A DNA stretch of 38,909 nt, from positions 1 to 38,909 of IMG/VR virus record IMGVR_UViG_3300035659_000050; one strand, written 5' to 3'. Below the pieces are notes generated by a model that searched no databases, had not been told where the DNA came from, and saw only the letters and a program-made list of their open reading frames with translations. Of the stretch, positions 22,221-29,773 are shown one piece after another; position 1 is the first letter of the stretch; each line of letters starts with the position of its first letter. Origin of the DNA: a virus. Position numbers and translations under genes: made by a program.

Positions 22221-22273
22221 TCCCGATTGAATCGGGACATTGAGGGAGGGATGTTAAGATTTCCCTCCCTCAA
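22221..22273. terminator. paired hairpins after the major capsid gene
   Basis: A 12-bp perfect stem (22240-22251 with 22262-22273, TTGAGGGAGGGA and its complement, 10-nt loop) and a second shorter dyad (22221-22237, TCCCGA/TCGGGA). On the minus strand they follow the capsid stop without a T-tract, so they are likely a leaky terminator or an RNA stabiliser that raises capsid output over downstream genes. Confidence 0.55.
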
Positions 22274-22281
22274 CATTGGGT

Positions 22282-23757
22282 CTAGGTCGTTGGTGCGATG
22301 TTCTGGATGACGCCACAGGCCGTCGGGAAGTAGAGCTTCTGAGCGCCAATGCAGGTTACACCGATGGGCTGCGCGCGAGCCGTCCGCGCGAATTCCTCAG
22401 CGTAGTATTCCTGCTGAAGCTCAATCTCTATGTTGTTGGGCGTCTCACTGTTTGGGTAAGGCACTCTCTCGCCAATTAACAGGATTGTGCCCGGAGCCAC
22501 ATGCAGGCTAGTGATTAGTGGTATCCACTGAGCCGTGAACGGGTTGTAGTATGCCGTGACGCCCGCACCTGCCTTAAACTCAGCCTGTCCGTCCATAGCT
22601 ACCGTGATACGAGTGGCGTTGGTAGCTGCTGAACCGATAGCCAGAGCCTTCAGGCTTCGAGACTCCTGAGCGTTGAGCAGCATGACGGTTGGACTGATAC
22701 GACCATTATTCCAGATGTTCTGGAGCGCCGTATCAATCTCCGTAACGCCGGCTGCTCCGTCACCGCTCAACTCGGCTCCATCCATACTCTTGTAGTAAGC
22801 AGTCATGGTGCCGTAAGAGGCTGCGACGAGGGCAACAATCTGCTGGAGCAGGCCCTGATAGCCATACGTGTCCCCCGACTCATCAGTGGAATTGGCAGTA
22901 TGACCTGCCGTACCTGTTATCGTGGTTACAGTCGATTTATTGGTCGTGACTGTCTTCAGGTAAATCCTGGTGCCGGTATGGGTTATGCCGTAGATATTGT
23001 AGGCGAAGGCGCCTTTGACAGCCGGCCATGTTAACAAAGCGGCGGTCACACCTGCTCCGCTTGTCCAAGCGGTATTAGCCACAGCGTCGGTTTCGTCCTT
23101 TGCCTTGACTCCACCTACCGTTCCTGTCGCCGCATTGAGATAACCGTGAAGCGTCAGCGCTGACACCGAAAAGTCATAGGCCGTCAGAGCCGTCAAACTT
23201 CCAGCGTCAGGACTATCAGCTACTGTAAGACTCGACGGAGCGCCGATGTCACAGTCACAACCACCGATGATGTACCGGTCTTCCTGAATCATCAGGGACT
23301 GAAGGGTTGCCAGCATGGCGTATGCCGGGATGTCCTCAAAACGCCGGCCCATGAACCGCGCCTCGTCCGAATAGCTGTTGTACATGTTCAGCGTTACGTA
23401 CTTAGCACTCTTCTCCGCGTCGTAGATTGTGATAGCCGTGTTGACTAATCCCTCAGCAACACCAGCTTTTATCTTGGCCGAGTTGATTGCCGTTACCACC
23501 TTCCAGTGGGCGTAAGTACCACCGATAGGATTCAACCATCTCGGGACTCTCCTCCGCATGGCGTCTTCAATCGGATAGAGTTTCTTTGAAGGCGCTTCCA
23601 AAGGATAGCCGAAAAGGTAGTTAGCCCCAACGGTAATATCTTTCGCCTGCTTGGTAGTCGGCAATCTAGGCCCCAGGTTCTGGATACCCGCGGCAATTAT
23701 CTGCCGCGTCATATCGATAGTTTCCTGGGTGATGCCGAATAAGGTCTCGCTACCCAC
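22282..23757 (-). CDS. major capsid protein (HK97 fold) with inserted Ig-like domain, 491 aa
   Basis: Position after the protease/scaffold, size and pattern fit a HK97-type capsid: N-terminal helical region with TTKQAKDITVGANYLFGYPL, an E-loop-like PRWLNPIGGTYAHWKVV, and a C-terminal TAYYNPFTAQWIPLITSLHVAPGTILLI. Residues about 172-300 are a separate beta-rich insert (PSSLTVADSPDAGSLTALTAYDFSV ... FAYNIYGITHTGTRIY) resembling an Ig/FN3-like domain displayed on the shell. GTG start with AGGAGG 8 nt upstream. Confidence 0.82.
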   Translation of the reverse strand: MGSETLFGITQETIDMTRQIIAAGIQNLGPRLPTTKQAKDITVGANYLFGYPLEAPSKKLYPIEDAMRRRVPRWLNPIGGTYAHWKVVTAINSAKIKAGVAEGLVNTAITIYDAEKSAKYVTLNMYNSYSDEARFMGRRFEDIPAYAMLATLQSLMIQEDRYIIGGCDCDIGAPSSLTVADSPDAGSLTALTAYDFSVSALTLHGYLNAATGTVGGVKAKDETDAVANTAWTSGAGVTAALLTWPAVKGAFAYNIYGITHTGTRIYLKTVTTNKSTVTTITGTAGHTANSTDESGDTYGYQGLLQQIVALVAASYGTMTAYYKSMDGAELSGDGAAGVTEIDTALQNIWNNGRISPTVMLLNAQESRSLKALAIGSAATNATRITVAMDGQAEFKAGAGVTAYYNPFTAQWIPLITSLHVAPGTILLIGERVPYPNSETPNNIEIELQQEYYAEEFARTARAQPIGVTCIGAQKLYFPTACGVIQNIAPTT

Positions 23758-23790
23758 TTGTTTGTCCTCCTATCTTATTTTGTTCGTTAC

Positions 23791-25614
23791 TCAGCGACCT
23801 AGTCGCTGTGGGCCTTTGTCCAGCAGCTTTCTCACTTCTACAGCCGCGAGCTTCTCGCCAACGTAAGATTTAACTGCTGGCGGTGTGGTCGGGTCGTCAA
23901 ATATCTCTGTCAGACCCGTCGTGTCTTCATCTCCCTCGCCAGGCAACGGGTTAGCCGGGTTCTCGACTCGCATAGCCTTTATTGGCCGTCGAAGCGGCCC
24001 TATATCCGCCGGCGTCTCTTCTAGTGTTTTGATACGTTCTTCAAGTGGCTTTACCGCTTCTCTAACGCTCGTCTCCACTGTCTTGAGATGTTCCGCTAAC
24101 ATGGCCTTAAGACCGTCCATAGCTTTCGTCGCGTCCGACTCGACCTTTGCATCCGCCGATTTAACAGGCGGCGTGCCTGTGGAAGATGCTGTGTTATCCG
24201 AAGCCTGAGTTGCAGCTGGTGGCGGCTCAGGCTCCTTAGCCACGACTGTAGCGGCTGGCTTAGGAGTTTCGCCTTTGCCAACCATGTCTCCGACTGGCTT
24301 ATCGGGCGCTGCCGTAGCGCCTCCGTGTTGGCCACTCTGACCGGCCGTCTCAACCGACGCCGTTGGCACATGAGTCTCCGGAGCCATACCCTGGTTCACG
24401 CCTGGATTCTCAGCAGGCTTCTGCCTTTCCTGTTCCGAAGCAGGCGTGTCAGATGCGGGTGTGTCATCTTTGTCATCGGGTTGCTCGTAATCGAACTCCT
24501 TTTGACAAAGCGGGCACGTGATTTTGATGCTTTTCATAGATTTAGTCTCCTCCTTCTTTTGAACTTCTTGAATGGACGTAAAGTCCGTAATACCTACAGC
24601 TTTCAGCCACTCTATAGCCTTGAAGGTTTCCACCATAGCTATTGGATTAGCCGGGCTAACTGTCAGAGAGGTCTCAACCCAAGGCCACCGAATGATCCGA
24701 CCGTCGACAGCCTTCTCTACCAGATGCGGGACCGCACCTGTAGAGAAGAACACTTTGCCTTGCTTGATTAACTCCTTCAGTTCCTTCCAATAGGCCATAC
24801 TCTTATCAAGTTGGGCCTGAAGCCATCTTCCGTTGTCAACGGTCTTGGTTGCTGTGTCACGCCCAACGACCAGAGCTTTGACTTCCGCATCAAGTCCATG
24901 ATGATAGAGAATTGGTCTCGACGCAAACCACTTCTCACAGAAGTCCGTGTCCTTATCGAAGTATTCGCCTTGAAGGTCTTTGCCACCCAACGGGCCACCG
25001 AACGGAGCCGCAAGGCCCTCAATGATGCCCTGTTCTTCGTCGGCAAACTTGACGGCCATTTTCTTTGCATCTTTATACCTCATAGTTTCCTCCACTTCAT
25101 GGCAAGCAGTCAGTTTCTCCAGTATACGACCCGCAACAGTTGCCGGCGCCGCCCGGGCGGCCTGCTCCTCCACGTTTGCTCGTTCGTGAGCAGCGTCATA
25201 ATTCATGCCTCCGTACATGAACATGACCTCGACTATTTCATGCAGAACAATAAACGGCATTTCAGCCACGTTGGCTTGGTCGACCCAAATCTCGTTACTA
25301 GGTATCCAGTCGTACTTGTAGCCATTGCCACCCTGAGTAAAGTCAATCGCGTCCTCTCCGATAACCGAGGCGTTGGCGCGAATAGCCTGTCCATCAACAA
25401 GAAATACAGCGATTTCAGGACTGCTAAACTGAGGAACAGGAGTTTTAACAAGCCAGGGCATATCCACAGCCTTCTTGGGAGCTCGCCACTGACTGTAACA
25501 AATACCCGCTCTCTGCTCCTGGTCAGGATACTCGCGATTCATTACTTCGTTGCCCATGCAACGGCTAATGAAGCCCTGTTGCTGCTCATTCGCTCTGGGC
25601 TTAGGTATAGGCAC
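23791..25614 (-). CDS. zincin-like + prohead protease (U35) + scaffold fusion, 607 aa
   Basis: Three parts. Residues 1-60 hold a phage motif (FISRCMGNEVMNREYPDQEQR, with CYSQW). Residues 65-150 contain LHEIVE (H125-E129) and an AHERAN His, a gluzincin-like zinc site. Residues 192-330 are an HK97-type prohead protease with LYHHGLD (His 238/239) and VFFSTGAV (Ser 291). The C-terminal 250 residues hold a CPLC knuckle, a Pro/Ala/Thr-rich linker and a coiled coil (KPLEERIKTLEE), a likely scaffold. GTG at 25614 preferred: GGAGG is 7 nt upstream and the previous stop is adjacent. Confidence 0.82.
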   Translation of the reverse strand: MPIPKPRANEQQQGFISRCMGNEVMNREYPDQEQRAGICYSQWRAPKKAVDMPWLVKTPVPQFSSPEIAVFLVDGQAIRANASVIGEDAIDFTQGGNGYKYDWIPSNEIWVDQANVAEMPFIVLHEIVEVMFMYGGMNYDAAHERANVEEQAARAAPATVAGRILEKLTACHEVEETMRYKDAKKMAVKFADEEQGIIEGLAAPFGGPLGGKDLQGEYFDKDTDFCEKWFASRPILYHHGLDAEVKALVVGRDTATKTVDNGRWLQAQLDKSMAYWKELKELIKQGKVFFSTGAVPHLVEKAVDGRIIRWPWVETSLTVSPANPIAMVETFKAIEWLKAVGITDFTSIQEVQKKEETKSMKSIKITCPLCQKEFDYEQPDDKDDTPASDTPASEQERQKPAENPGVNQGMAPETHVPTASVETAGQSGQHGGATAAPDKPVGDMVGKGETPKPAATVVAKEPEPPPAATQASDNTASSTGTPPVKSADAKVESDATKAMDGLKAMLAEHLKTVETSVREAVKPLEERIKTLEETPADIGPLRRPIKAMRVENPANPLPGEGDEDTTGLTEIFDDPTTPPAVKSYVGEKLAAVEVRKLLDKGPQRLGR

Positions 25615-25615
25615 C

Positions 25616-25900
25616 TTACTTCCTCCGCTTTGGCGTCTTCTTTGATTCACGCTTAACTAGCACTCCGTTCTTGTCTTCGGCCGCAGGCAAAAACGGAGCT
25701 CCCGTAACAGGCTCAAAGACAATCGGCTCTTGCTCGCAGTGGCCCTCCAAACAGTGGTGCCAGAACCACTCTAATTCCGGTTCCGGATGGAGCGTCTTCA
25801 TCTCCTCCAGAGCTACCACTCGGCTCGCCTCATCGAGCCCGGTTATGTCTCGATTCGCGTACGACTGACCGTCCTTGACAACCTTGATAAGTTCCCTCAT
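25616..25900 (-). CDS. hypothetical protein, 94 aa
   Basis: Not recognised. A charged protein with a WFWHHCLEGHCE cluster (near 46-57) that may bind metal, and a very basic C-terminus. Directly between portal and protease genes, with AGGAGG before the ATG. It could be a small head assembly factor. Confidence 0.65.
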   Translation of the reverse strand: MRELIKVVKDGQSYANRDITGLDEASRVVALEEMKTLHPEPELEWFWHHCLEGHCEQEPIVFEPVTGAPFLPAAEDKNGVLVKRESKKTPKRRK

Positions 25901-25908
25901 ATAACCTC

Positions 25909-28900
25909 CTATTCGACTACTGGCAATAGAACGCAGTTATGTGATATAATATTATTGGCTAAGTAATAGCCAGAATTAGTTTCGAGATTATAGACATGAC
26001 CAGAAAAGCGCCTGATAGCGATATTGACAATGCGATCCGAGACTATCTCGCTGGGGAAAGTGCTGAGGTCACCAGCCGACGGTATCATACCTCGGAGAGA
26101 CGTTTGGTTGCCATTCTCAGAGAACAGGGATTTTTCCGCGACCGCACAACCAGCTATGCCCAAAGGGGTAGCAAAATTGCGGCGACCCGGCGAAGCAAAC
26201 TCGGCCTTGATTCGCAGGAGATTATCAGAAGGTATGTCACGGGAGAATCGGAAATGAGTATCGCCCGCGCCTACGGAGTCGATAGGGGTGTAATTGCCAG
26301 ACGGCTTATCATGGGTAACATACCAAGACGGACTATTAGCGATGCTAACAGAATCCGATTCAATAATCCTGCTCAACGAGGCATCACCACGCGCAAGGCA
26401 CATCTTTCGATGGGACGCGGGGAAACCGAACTTTGTGCGATGCTTAAAGCCAAGGGCTTTAGCCCGCTGCGCCAAGTAATCGTTAACCGATACAACATCG
26501 ACTTGGTCATCCCTTCCATCGCCGTGGAAGTCCATTGGCGTTCCGACTACCCGTTTTCTAAGATTGGAGACCGCAAGCGCATCAAATATCTTACTGATTT
26601 GGGTTGGCATATCATTTACGTCTGGATTGATTCTAAGCATCCTCTTACTAAGCAGGCTGCCGATAACGTAATCGCCTTCGCGCAAATCGCCGAACGCAAC
26701 CCATCCGGCATTGGTCAATATCGGGTGATTAGGGGTACCGGAGAGTTTGTGACCGAAGGCTGTGGTAATCTCGATTAAATCGCCATTATACCATCGCCTG
26801 AATACACGTTTTATGTCATTCGCATACACTAATGTGTCTTCAGGATGGCACCGGCAATTCGGATGAAAGGGTGGTGTATATTGCTCCGTAATGTCATGTA
26901 CTCCAGCCAAACTTTCACAGAGGTCACACTCCCTCTCGTCCATTGCCGGATAAACCTCAACTTGGTCTAACCCGGCCTCCCTGTAGCCCTCGACGGCGCC
27001 CTGGGACGACGCAGCAATAACTTCCGTACGAGCTATCCTCTGTGCCCTTACATCGCTACACTGAGCAAAAACGTCTCTCACCCTCTCGGCGATGGTGTAT
27101 GTAGATTCACCAGCTCCGAAACCTTTAGTGAGTTCATCCCGAAGCATCTGCTCAGTTTCATCATCAACCTGTTTCGCCGCCCATACGAGACGAGTGGTCA
27201 ACCATGTCAACGCGCCTTCAGGAATGACTGATGGTATCTGCTTAGTAGCGTGAGGAGTCGTCGGCTTCAACAAAGCGCGAGCGTCGTTAACGCCCTTTCT
27301 CAGCGCCTGCTCCATAGTCTTAAACACGGCATCGCGATAGTCTTCGCGAGCCTTATCCTTGTTGAACAAAGCGTCACTCGTCGACTGGGCAGTCTTCAAC
27401 TTTTCAACCACTTCCTTGAACTGAGCCCTGAACATATCACACAACTCGTTAACCATCTTATGCTCGAAGGACTCAGCATCTCTAACGAAAGACTGCCAGT
27501 AAGCTGCCTTCTGCGCTTCATGAGCAAAGAAGGCCTTGATAAACTCAGGAGTCAACTTGGCCGTAAGCTCCGATTGGATTCGTTTGGCCAATGCCGGAGG
27601 CAGCATCTTTGGCTCAAACTCCCGTCCCGACTTTTTCCCTAATCGCTTAATCGCGAAGCGCTCCCAGTCCTTCAACTCGGCCTTTACCAACTGTTCATCC
27701 GGCAACTTATCCTGCTCAACAGCGTCTTGGGGCGTGGCTATATCCGCCTCAGGCGCAGGAGCACTACCCGTCGGCTTCGCGGGTACGGCTCGACTAATAA
27801 TGTCCTCCAGAAGAATAGGTCCGGCTTGCGTCCAAACCAGGGGCTTCGAACCCATATCATTCTCGTAAGGCTCAAGTCCTTTGTTCCGGCGTACATTATC
27901 AAGTGTGATGACTCCGCTTTTAAGTAGCAAGTCATCCAGCTGCGCATCCTGCAGTTTATAATGTTGAGTCTCTGTCCAGATGAACTGGAGATTCGAAGCG
28001 CCCATCTGTCTCTGAATAATCGTATCGAACAACACCTTAAAGTGCTGTGTAATAGGTACAAGGCTCTCTTCCTTGGACGCCTCCTCCATGGTTTGAGCCT
28101 GAGCTCTGTTGACTTGAGCCACATAAGGAGTAGGCGAAACACCAAATCGGGCACACATCACTCTAGCCAACCACTCATCAAACTTGGCGTCAAAAGTTAA
28201 CGGCTGGAACGTGGTAACGCCACCACCGCCCGGAACAAGATTCATTCGGCTCCTGGCCGCTAAGTTGCCAGCCAGTAAATTATCGAAGCCCATCTGCCAC
28301 TCAGCTATCTGCTGAGGCGTCCAGGATTCAGGAGCCTGAATCAGCGCCGCAGGCAAGTTAGAAGACCTAAACCACTCAAGGAACTGAACTTCACGCCGGA
28401 AGGCGATGTTGACTGTCATAATAATGGACTCCACATGTGAGAAGCCATAAAGCCCCATAGACCTCAGATTGTAGGGACGATATATCACTTCGTTCTTCGT
28501 CCACCATGTCCTCGGAAAGCCTTTAACGTTCTGCTCATAAGCCGGCTCAGGAGGGTCAGGTATGCGGCCGCGGTCGTTAACGAGCATCCACATTGTGGTG
28601 CCATCTATCGTATCGAGCGATACAATCTCCTTCTTCTTGTTCCTGTTTATGTAAAGGCAAAGTGCGTCAGCTACGAAAAGGTCTTCAGCTAAGATACCCA
28701 GCCACTGGTCAAACGACGCGTCACCGTCCGGGTACTGCCAAAACTCCCGCATCTGAGCACATTCGTCAACCAAGTCTTCCTCTTCATGACCTTGAGCTGG
28801 GGCGATGTCCCACTCCAAGCCTTTAAGTTCGTCTTTGCGCTTCTCAATGATGGTTCGTAATATGCCGTAGGAGTCGGCTAGATTCCTCATCTGCATGTAA

Positions 28901-29151
28901 GTGATGGCTCGCTGCTCAGCAGCTCTGGGTGTGAACAGCATGTTGCGGCCGACCAGATAGTCCTCTCTCCGAATAGGCTCTAAAGCGGCTGCGGGGCGCA
29001 ACGGCTCTCCAGGACCGAAGCCTACTTCAGAAGGCGTCCACGGAGCACTCTCCACGGCTTTAACACCATGGTAAGTTACGAGTGCCCGATGTTGAGCCTT
29101 CTCGTGAGCTTCCATACAGTTCTGTTCAGCTATATCAAAAGCGGAAGGCAC
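25909..29151 (-). CDS. portal protein fused to MuF head-morphogenesis domain, interrupted by an intein, 1080 aa
   Basis: Residues 1-470 are the portal ring subunit (RNMLFTPRAAEQRAITYMQMRNLADSYG, then FGVSPTPYVAQVNRAQAQTMEEA). Residues about 500-775 are a MuF/SPP1 gp7 domain with ARTEVIAASSQGAVEGYREAG and a closing YTPPFHPNCRC, the family's conserved end. The intein (residues 768-1072) sits inside that motif: before it HPNCR, after it CVLLPVVE, so splicing restores HPNCRCVLLPVVE and a 775-residue protein. GTG start with GGAG upstream. The intein coding region also encodes an antisense gene. Confidence 0.88.
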   Translation of the reverse strand: MPSAFDIAEQNCMEAHEKAQHRALVTYHGVKAVESAPWTPSEVGFGPGEPLRPAAALEPIRREDYLVGRNMLFTPRAAEQRAITYMQMRNLADSYGILRTIIEKRKDELKGLEWDIAPAQGHEEEDLVDECAQMREFWQYPDGDASFDQWLGILAEDLFVADALCLYINRNKKKEIVSLDTIDGTTMWMLVNDRGRIPDPPEPAYEQNVKGFPRTWWTKNEVIYRPYNLRSMGLYGFSHVESIIMTVNIAFRREVQFLEWFRSSNLPAALIQAPESWTPQQIAEWQMGFDNLLAGNLAARSRMNLVPGGGGVTTFQPLTFDAKFDEWLARVMCARFGVSPTPYVAQVNRAQAQTMEEASKEESLVPITQHFKVLFDTIIQRQMGASNLQFIWTETQHYKLQDAQLDDLLLKSGVITLDNVRRNKGLEPYENDMGSKPLVWTQAGPILLEDIISRAVPAKPTGSAPAPEADIATPQDAVEQDKLPDEQLVKAELKDWERFAIKRLGKKSGREFEPKMLPPALAKRIQSELTAKLTPEFIKAFFAHEAQKAAYWQSFVRDAESFEHKMVNELCDMFRAQFKEVVEKLKTAQSTSDALFNKDKAREDYRDAVFKTMEQALRKGVNDARALLKPTTPHATKQIPSVIPEGALTWLTTRLVWAAKQVDDETEQMLRDELTKGFGAGESTYTIAERVRDVFAQCSDVRAQRIARTEVIAASSQGAVEGYREAGLDQVEVYPAMDERECDLCESLAGVHDITEQYTPPFHPNCRCHPEDTLVYANDIKRVFRRWYNGDLIEITTAFGHKLSGTPNHPILTNAGWVAFGDLREGDYVIGSLLSKRMLRINPDVNDMPTQISKIFDALAVSNLRKRVVGTPMDFHGDGRDDQVDVVSVNDYLAQRAKALGFKHRTKFGFPASHRKMCLARGDASLSRIIESDSVSIANSPSWYVTHDKPSGNYTPIDSVGAGDTHFRFSRDIPSDNLLRIKAEFASPGRRNFATPLGIAGCAVAEKSLFSENGNQTSLRGMIPSAGDLSTFPSEIVSDRIVNIAIRRFSGHVYNLETNSGYYLANNIISHNCVLLPVVE
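25942..25950 (+). promoter_or_regulatory. antisense promoter inside the intein C-terminal block
   Basis: TGATATAAT: an extended -10 (TGnTATAAT) with a perfect TATAAT at 25945-25950; only a poor -35 match (TGGCAA, 25921-25926). It points into the antisense endonuclease gene, whose ATG is about 39 nt past the predicted start. It lies on codons of the conserved NNIISH end of the intein. Confidence 0.6.
25996..26778 (+). CDS. antisense homing endonuclease, Vsr-like (EDxHD) family, nested in the intein gene, 260 aa
   Basis: Two helix-turn-helix-like repeats (residues 9-45, IRDYLAGESAEVTSRRYHTS; 72-105, IRRYVTGESEMSIARAYGVD) are followed by a Vsr-like nuclease domain. This starts at GETELCAMLKAKGF (142-155), then has RYNIDLVIPSIAVEVHW (165-181; D169, E178, H180) and KRIKYLTDLGWHIIYVW (194-210). 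These match the Vsr/EDxHD endonuclease fold and the tandem HTH plan of homing enzymes. It lies fully within the intein (25936-26850), on the opposite strand, with codons in exact register (residue k faces precursor residue 1053 minus k). The ribosome site is weak (cGAG, 9 nt). High confidence in the domain, less in expression. Confidence 0.85.
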   Translation: MTRKAPDSDIDNAIRDYLAGESAEVTSRRYHTSERRLVAILREQGFFRDRTTSYAQRGSKIAATRRSKLGLDSQEIIRRYVTGESEMSIARAYGVDRGVIARRLIMGNIPRRTISDANRIRFNNPAQRGITTRKAHLSMGRGETELCAMLKAKGFSPLRQVIVNRYNIDLVIPSIAVEVHWRSDYPFSKIGDRKRIKYLTDLGWHIIYVWIDSKHPLTKQAADNVIAFAQIAERNPSGIGQYRVIRGTGEFVTEGCGNLD

Positions 29152-29339
29152 GGCTTTACTCCTTCATTCGGCAAGTATATTCTCGGCCGGGCGACTACAA
29201 GAGGACTAGCCCTTCTTGCTGGCGGCTGTATAGCACGAAATTGCTGGCATATGTTGTTGTCCTGGTGGCGATAACCCTTATCGTCCTTGACAAGAGTTCC
29301 GTTAGCACCGCCGCAGACACGACAAGTAATATACGTCAC
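29130..29339 (-). CDS. small CxxC protein, 69 aa
   Basis: Starts MTYITCRVCGG with a Cys pair and then CQQF, perhaps a zinc knuckle; the tail is basic and hydrophobic (VVARPRIYLP). GTG start overlaps the stop of the membrane protein gene (GTGA) and its end overlaps the portal start. Unrecognised. Confidence 0.6.
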   Translation of the reverse strand: MTYITCRVCGGANGTLVKDDKGYRHQDNNICQQFRAIQPPARRASPLVVARPRIYLPNEGVKPCLPLLI

Positions 29340-29704
29340 GCGTCCTCCTTGTTCACCTGTCTTGATGTTTGAGTCATGGTTCCAATGGAGTTGGGTTCAA
29401 CATACGGAGGATTCTCTTGTTCGCCGGGCTTATACGTAGACCAAATCAGATGGCCTAATAGCAAGCCCCAGAAGATAGCGACTGTAATGCCAGCCGCGAG
29501 TTGGACTCTCCCCAGCCAGTATGCGCCGTAGCTCAATCCCGCTACCAATGGCCAAGCGAAGTGAGGCTTGAAGTGAATGAAGTCCCTGAGAGTATACGTG
29601 AATGGTCTTCGGAGATACTTGTTCTCTGTAAACAAGCCGTCAACGTGATACCATATTAGGCAGTAGAACTTCCAGAGGGCTTGAGCCATCTTCTTAGGGA
29701 ACAT
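29336..29704 (-). CDS. membrane protein in the head operon, 122 aa
   Basis: N-terminal amphipathic region, then two probable membrane spans (about 50-66, WPLVAGLSYGAYWLG; and 70-90, VAIFWGLLLGHLI) and a polar C-terminus. Located between the LamG-like virion gene and the portal gene. No known family; may be a membrane-associated infection or superinfection factor. Confidence 0.65.
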   Translation of the reverse strand: MFPKKMAQALWKFYCLIWYHVDGLFTENKYLRRPFTYTLRDFIHFKPHFAWPLVAGLSYGAYWLGRVQLAAGITVAIFWGLLLGHLIWSTYKPGEQENPPYVEPNSIGTMTQTSRQVNKEDA

Positions 29705-29773
29705 CTAAGTGTACCTCCGCTCGATAGTCTCCTTCGGTACTGTTATGGCAAAGTCGTAGAACACCCTAAGCAT
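29705..29773 (-). CDS. possible 22-residue peptide or fragment
   Basis: The frame MLRVFYDFAITVPKETIERRYT ends at a TAG directly before the membrane-protein ATG. FYDFAITVP resembles the start of a recurrent phage structural-protein family, so this may be the broken 5' end of a longer gene. GGAGG lies too close to the ATG to be a clear ribosome site. Small and uncertain. Confidence 0.3.
   Translation of the reverse strand: MLRVFYDFAITVPKETIERRYT

Larger units (their letters stand above)
25936..26850 (-). other. intein (Hint domain), 305 aa, in the MuF motif
   Basis: Residues 768-1072 of the portal-MuF precursor. Block A begins with Cys768 (CHPEDTLVYANDIKRVF), block B has the GTPNHPILT motif (NHPILT with its His), and blocks F/G are GHVYNLETNSGYYLANNIISHN followed by Cys1073 as +1 residue. 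All splicing residues (C1, B-block H, penultimate His, terminal Asn, +1 Cys) are present, so it should be active. A conserved middle region (MPTQISKIFDALAV, DFHGDGRDDQVDVV) matches phage Hint proteins I know and has no in-strand endonuclease motif. The endonuclease is on the other strand. Confidence 0.9.

Noticed and set aside
24811-25656. A 281-residue plus-strand frame opposite the protease/scaffold gene
   Set aside because: No domain or motif is visible and it is antisense to a well-supported protein; judged a shadow.
25921-25926. TGGCAA as the -35 box of the antisense endonuclease promoter
   Set aside because: Only half of the bases match the consensus; the extended -10 alone is reported.
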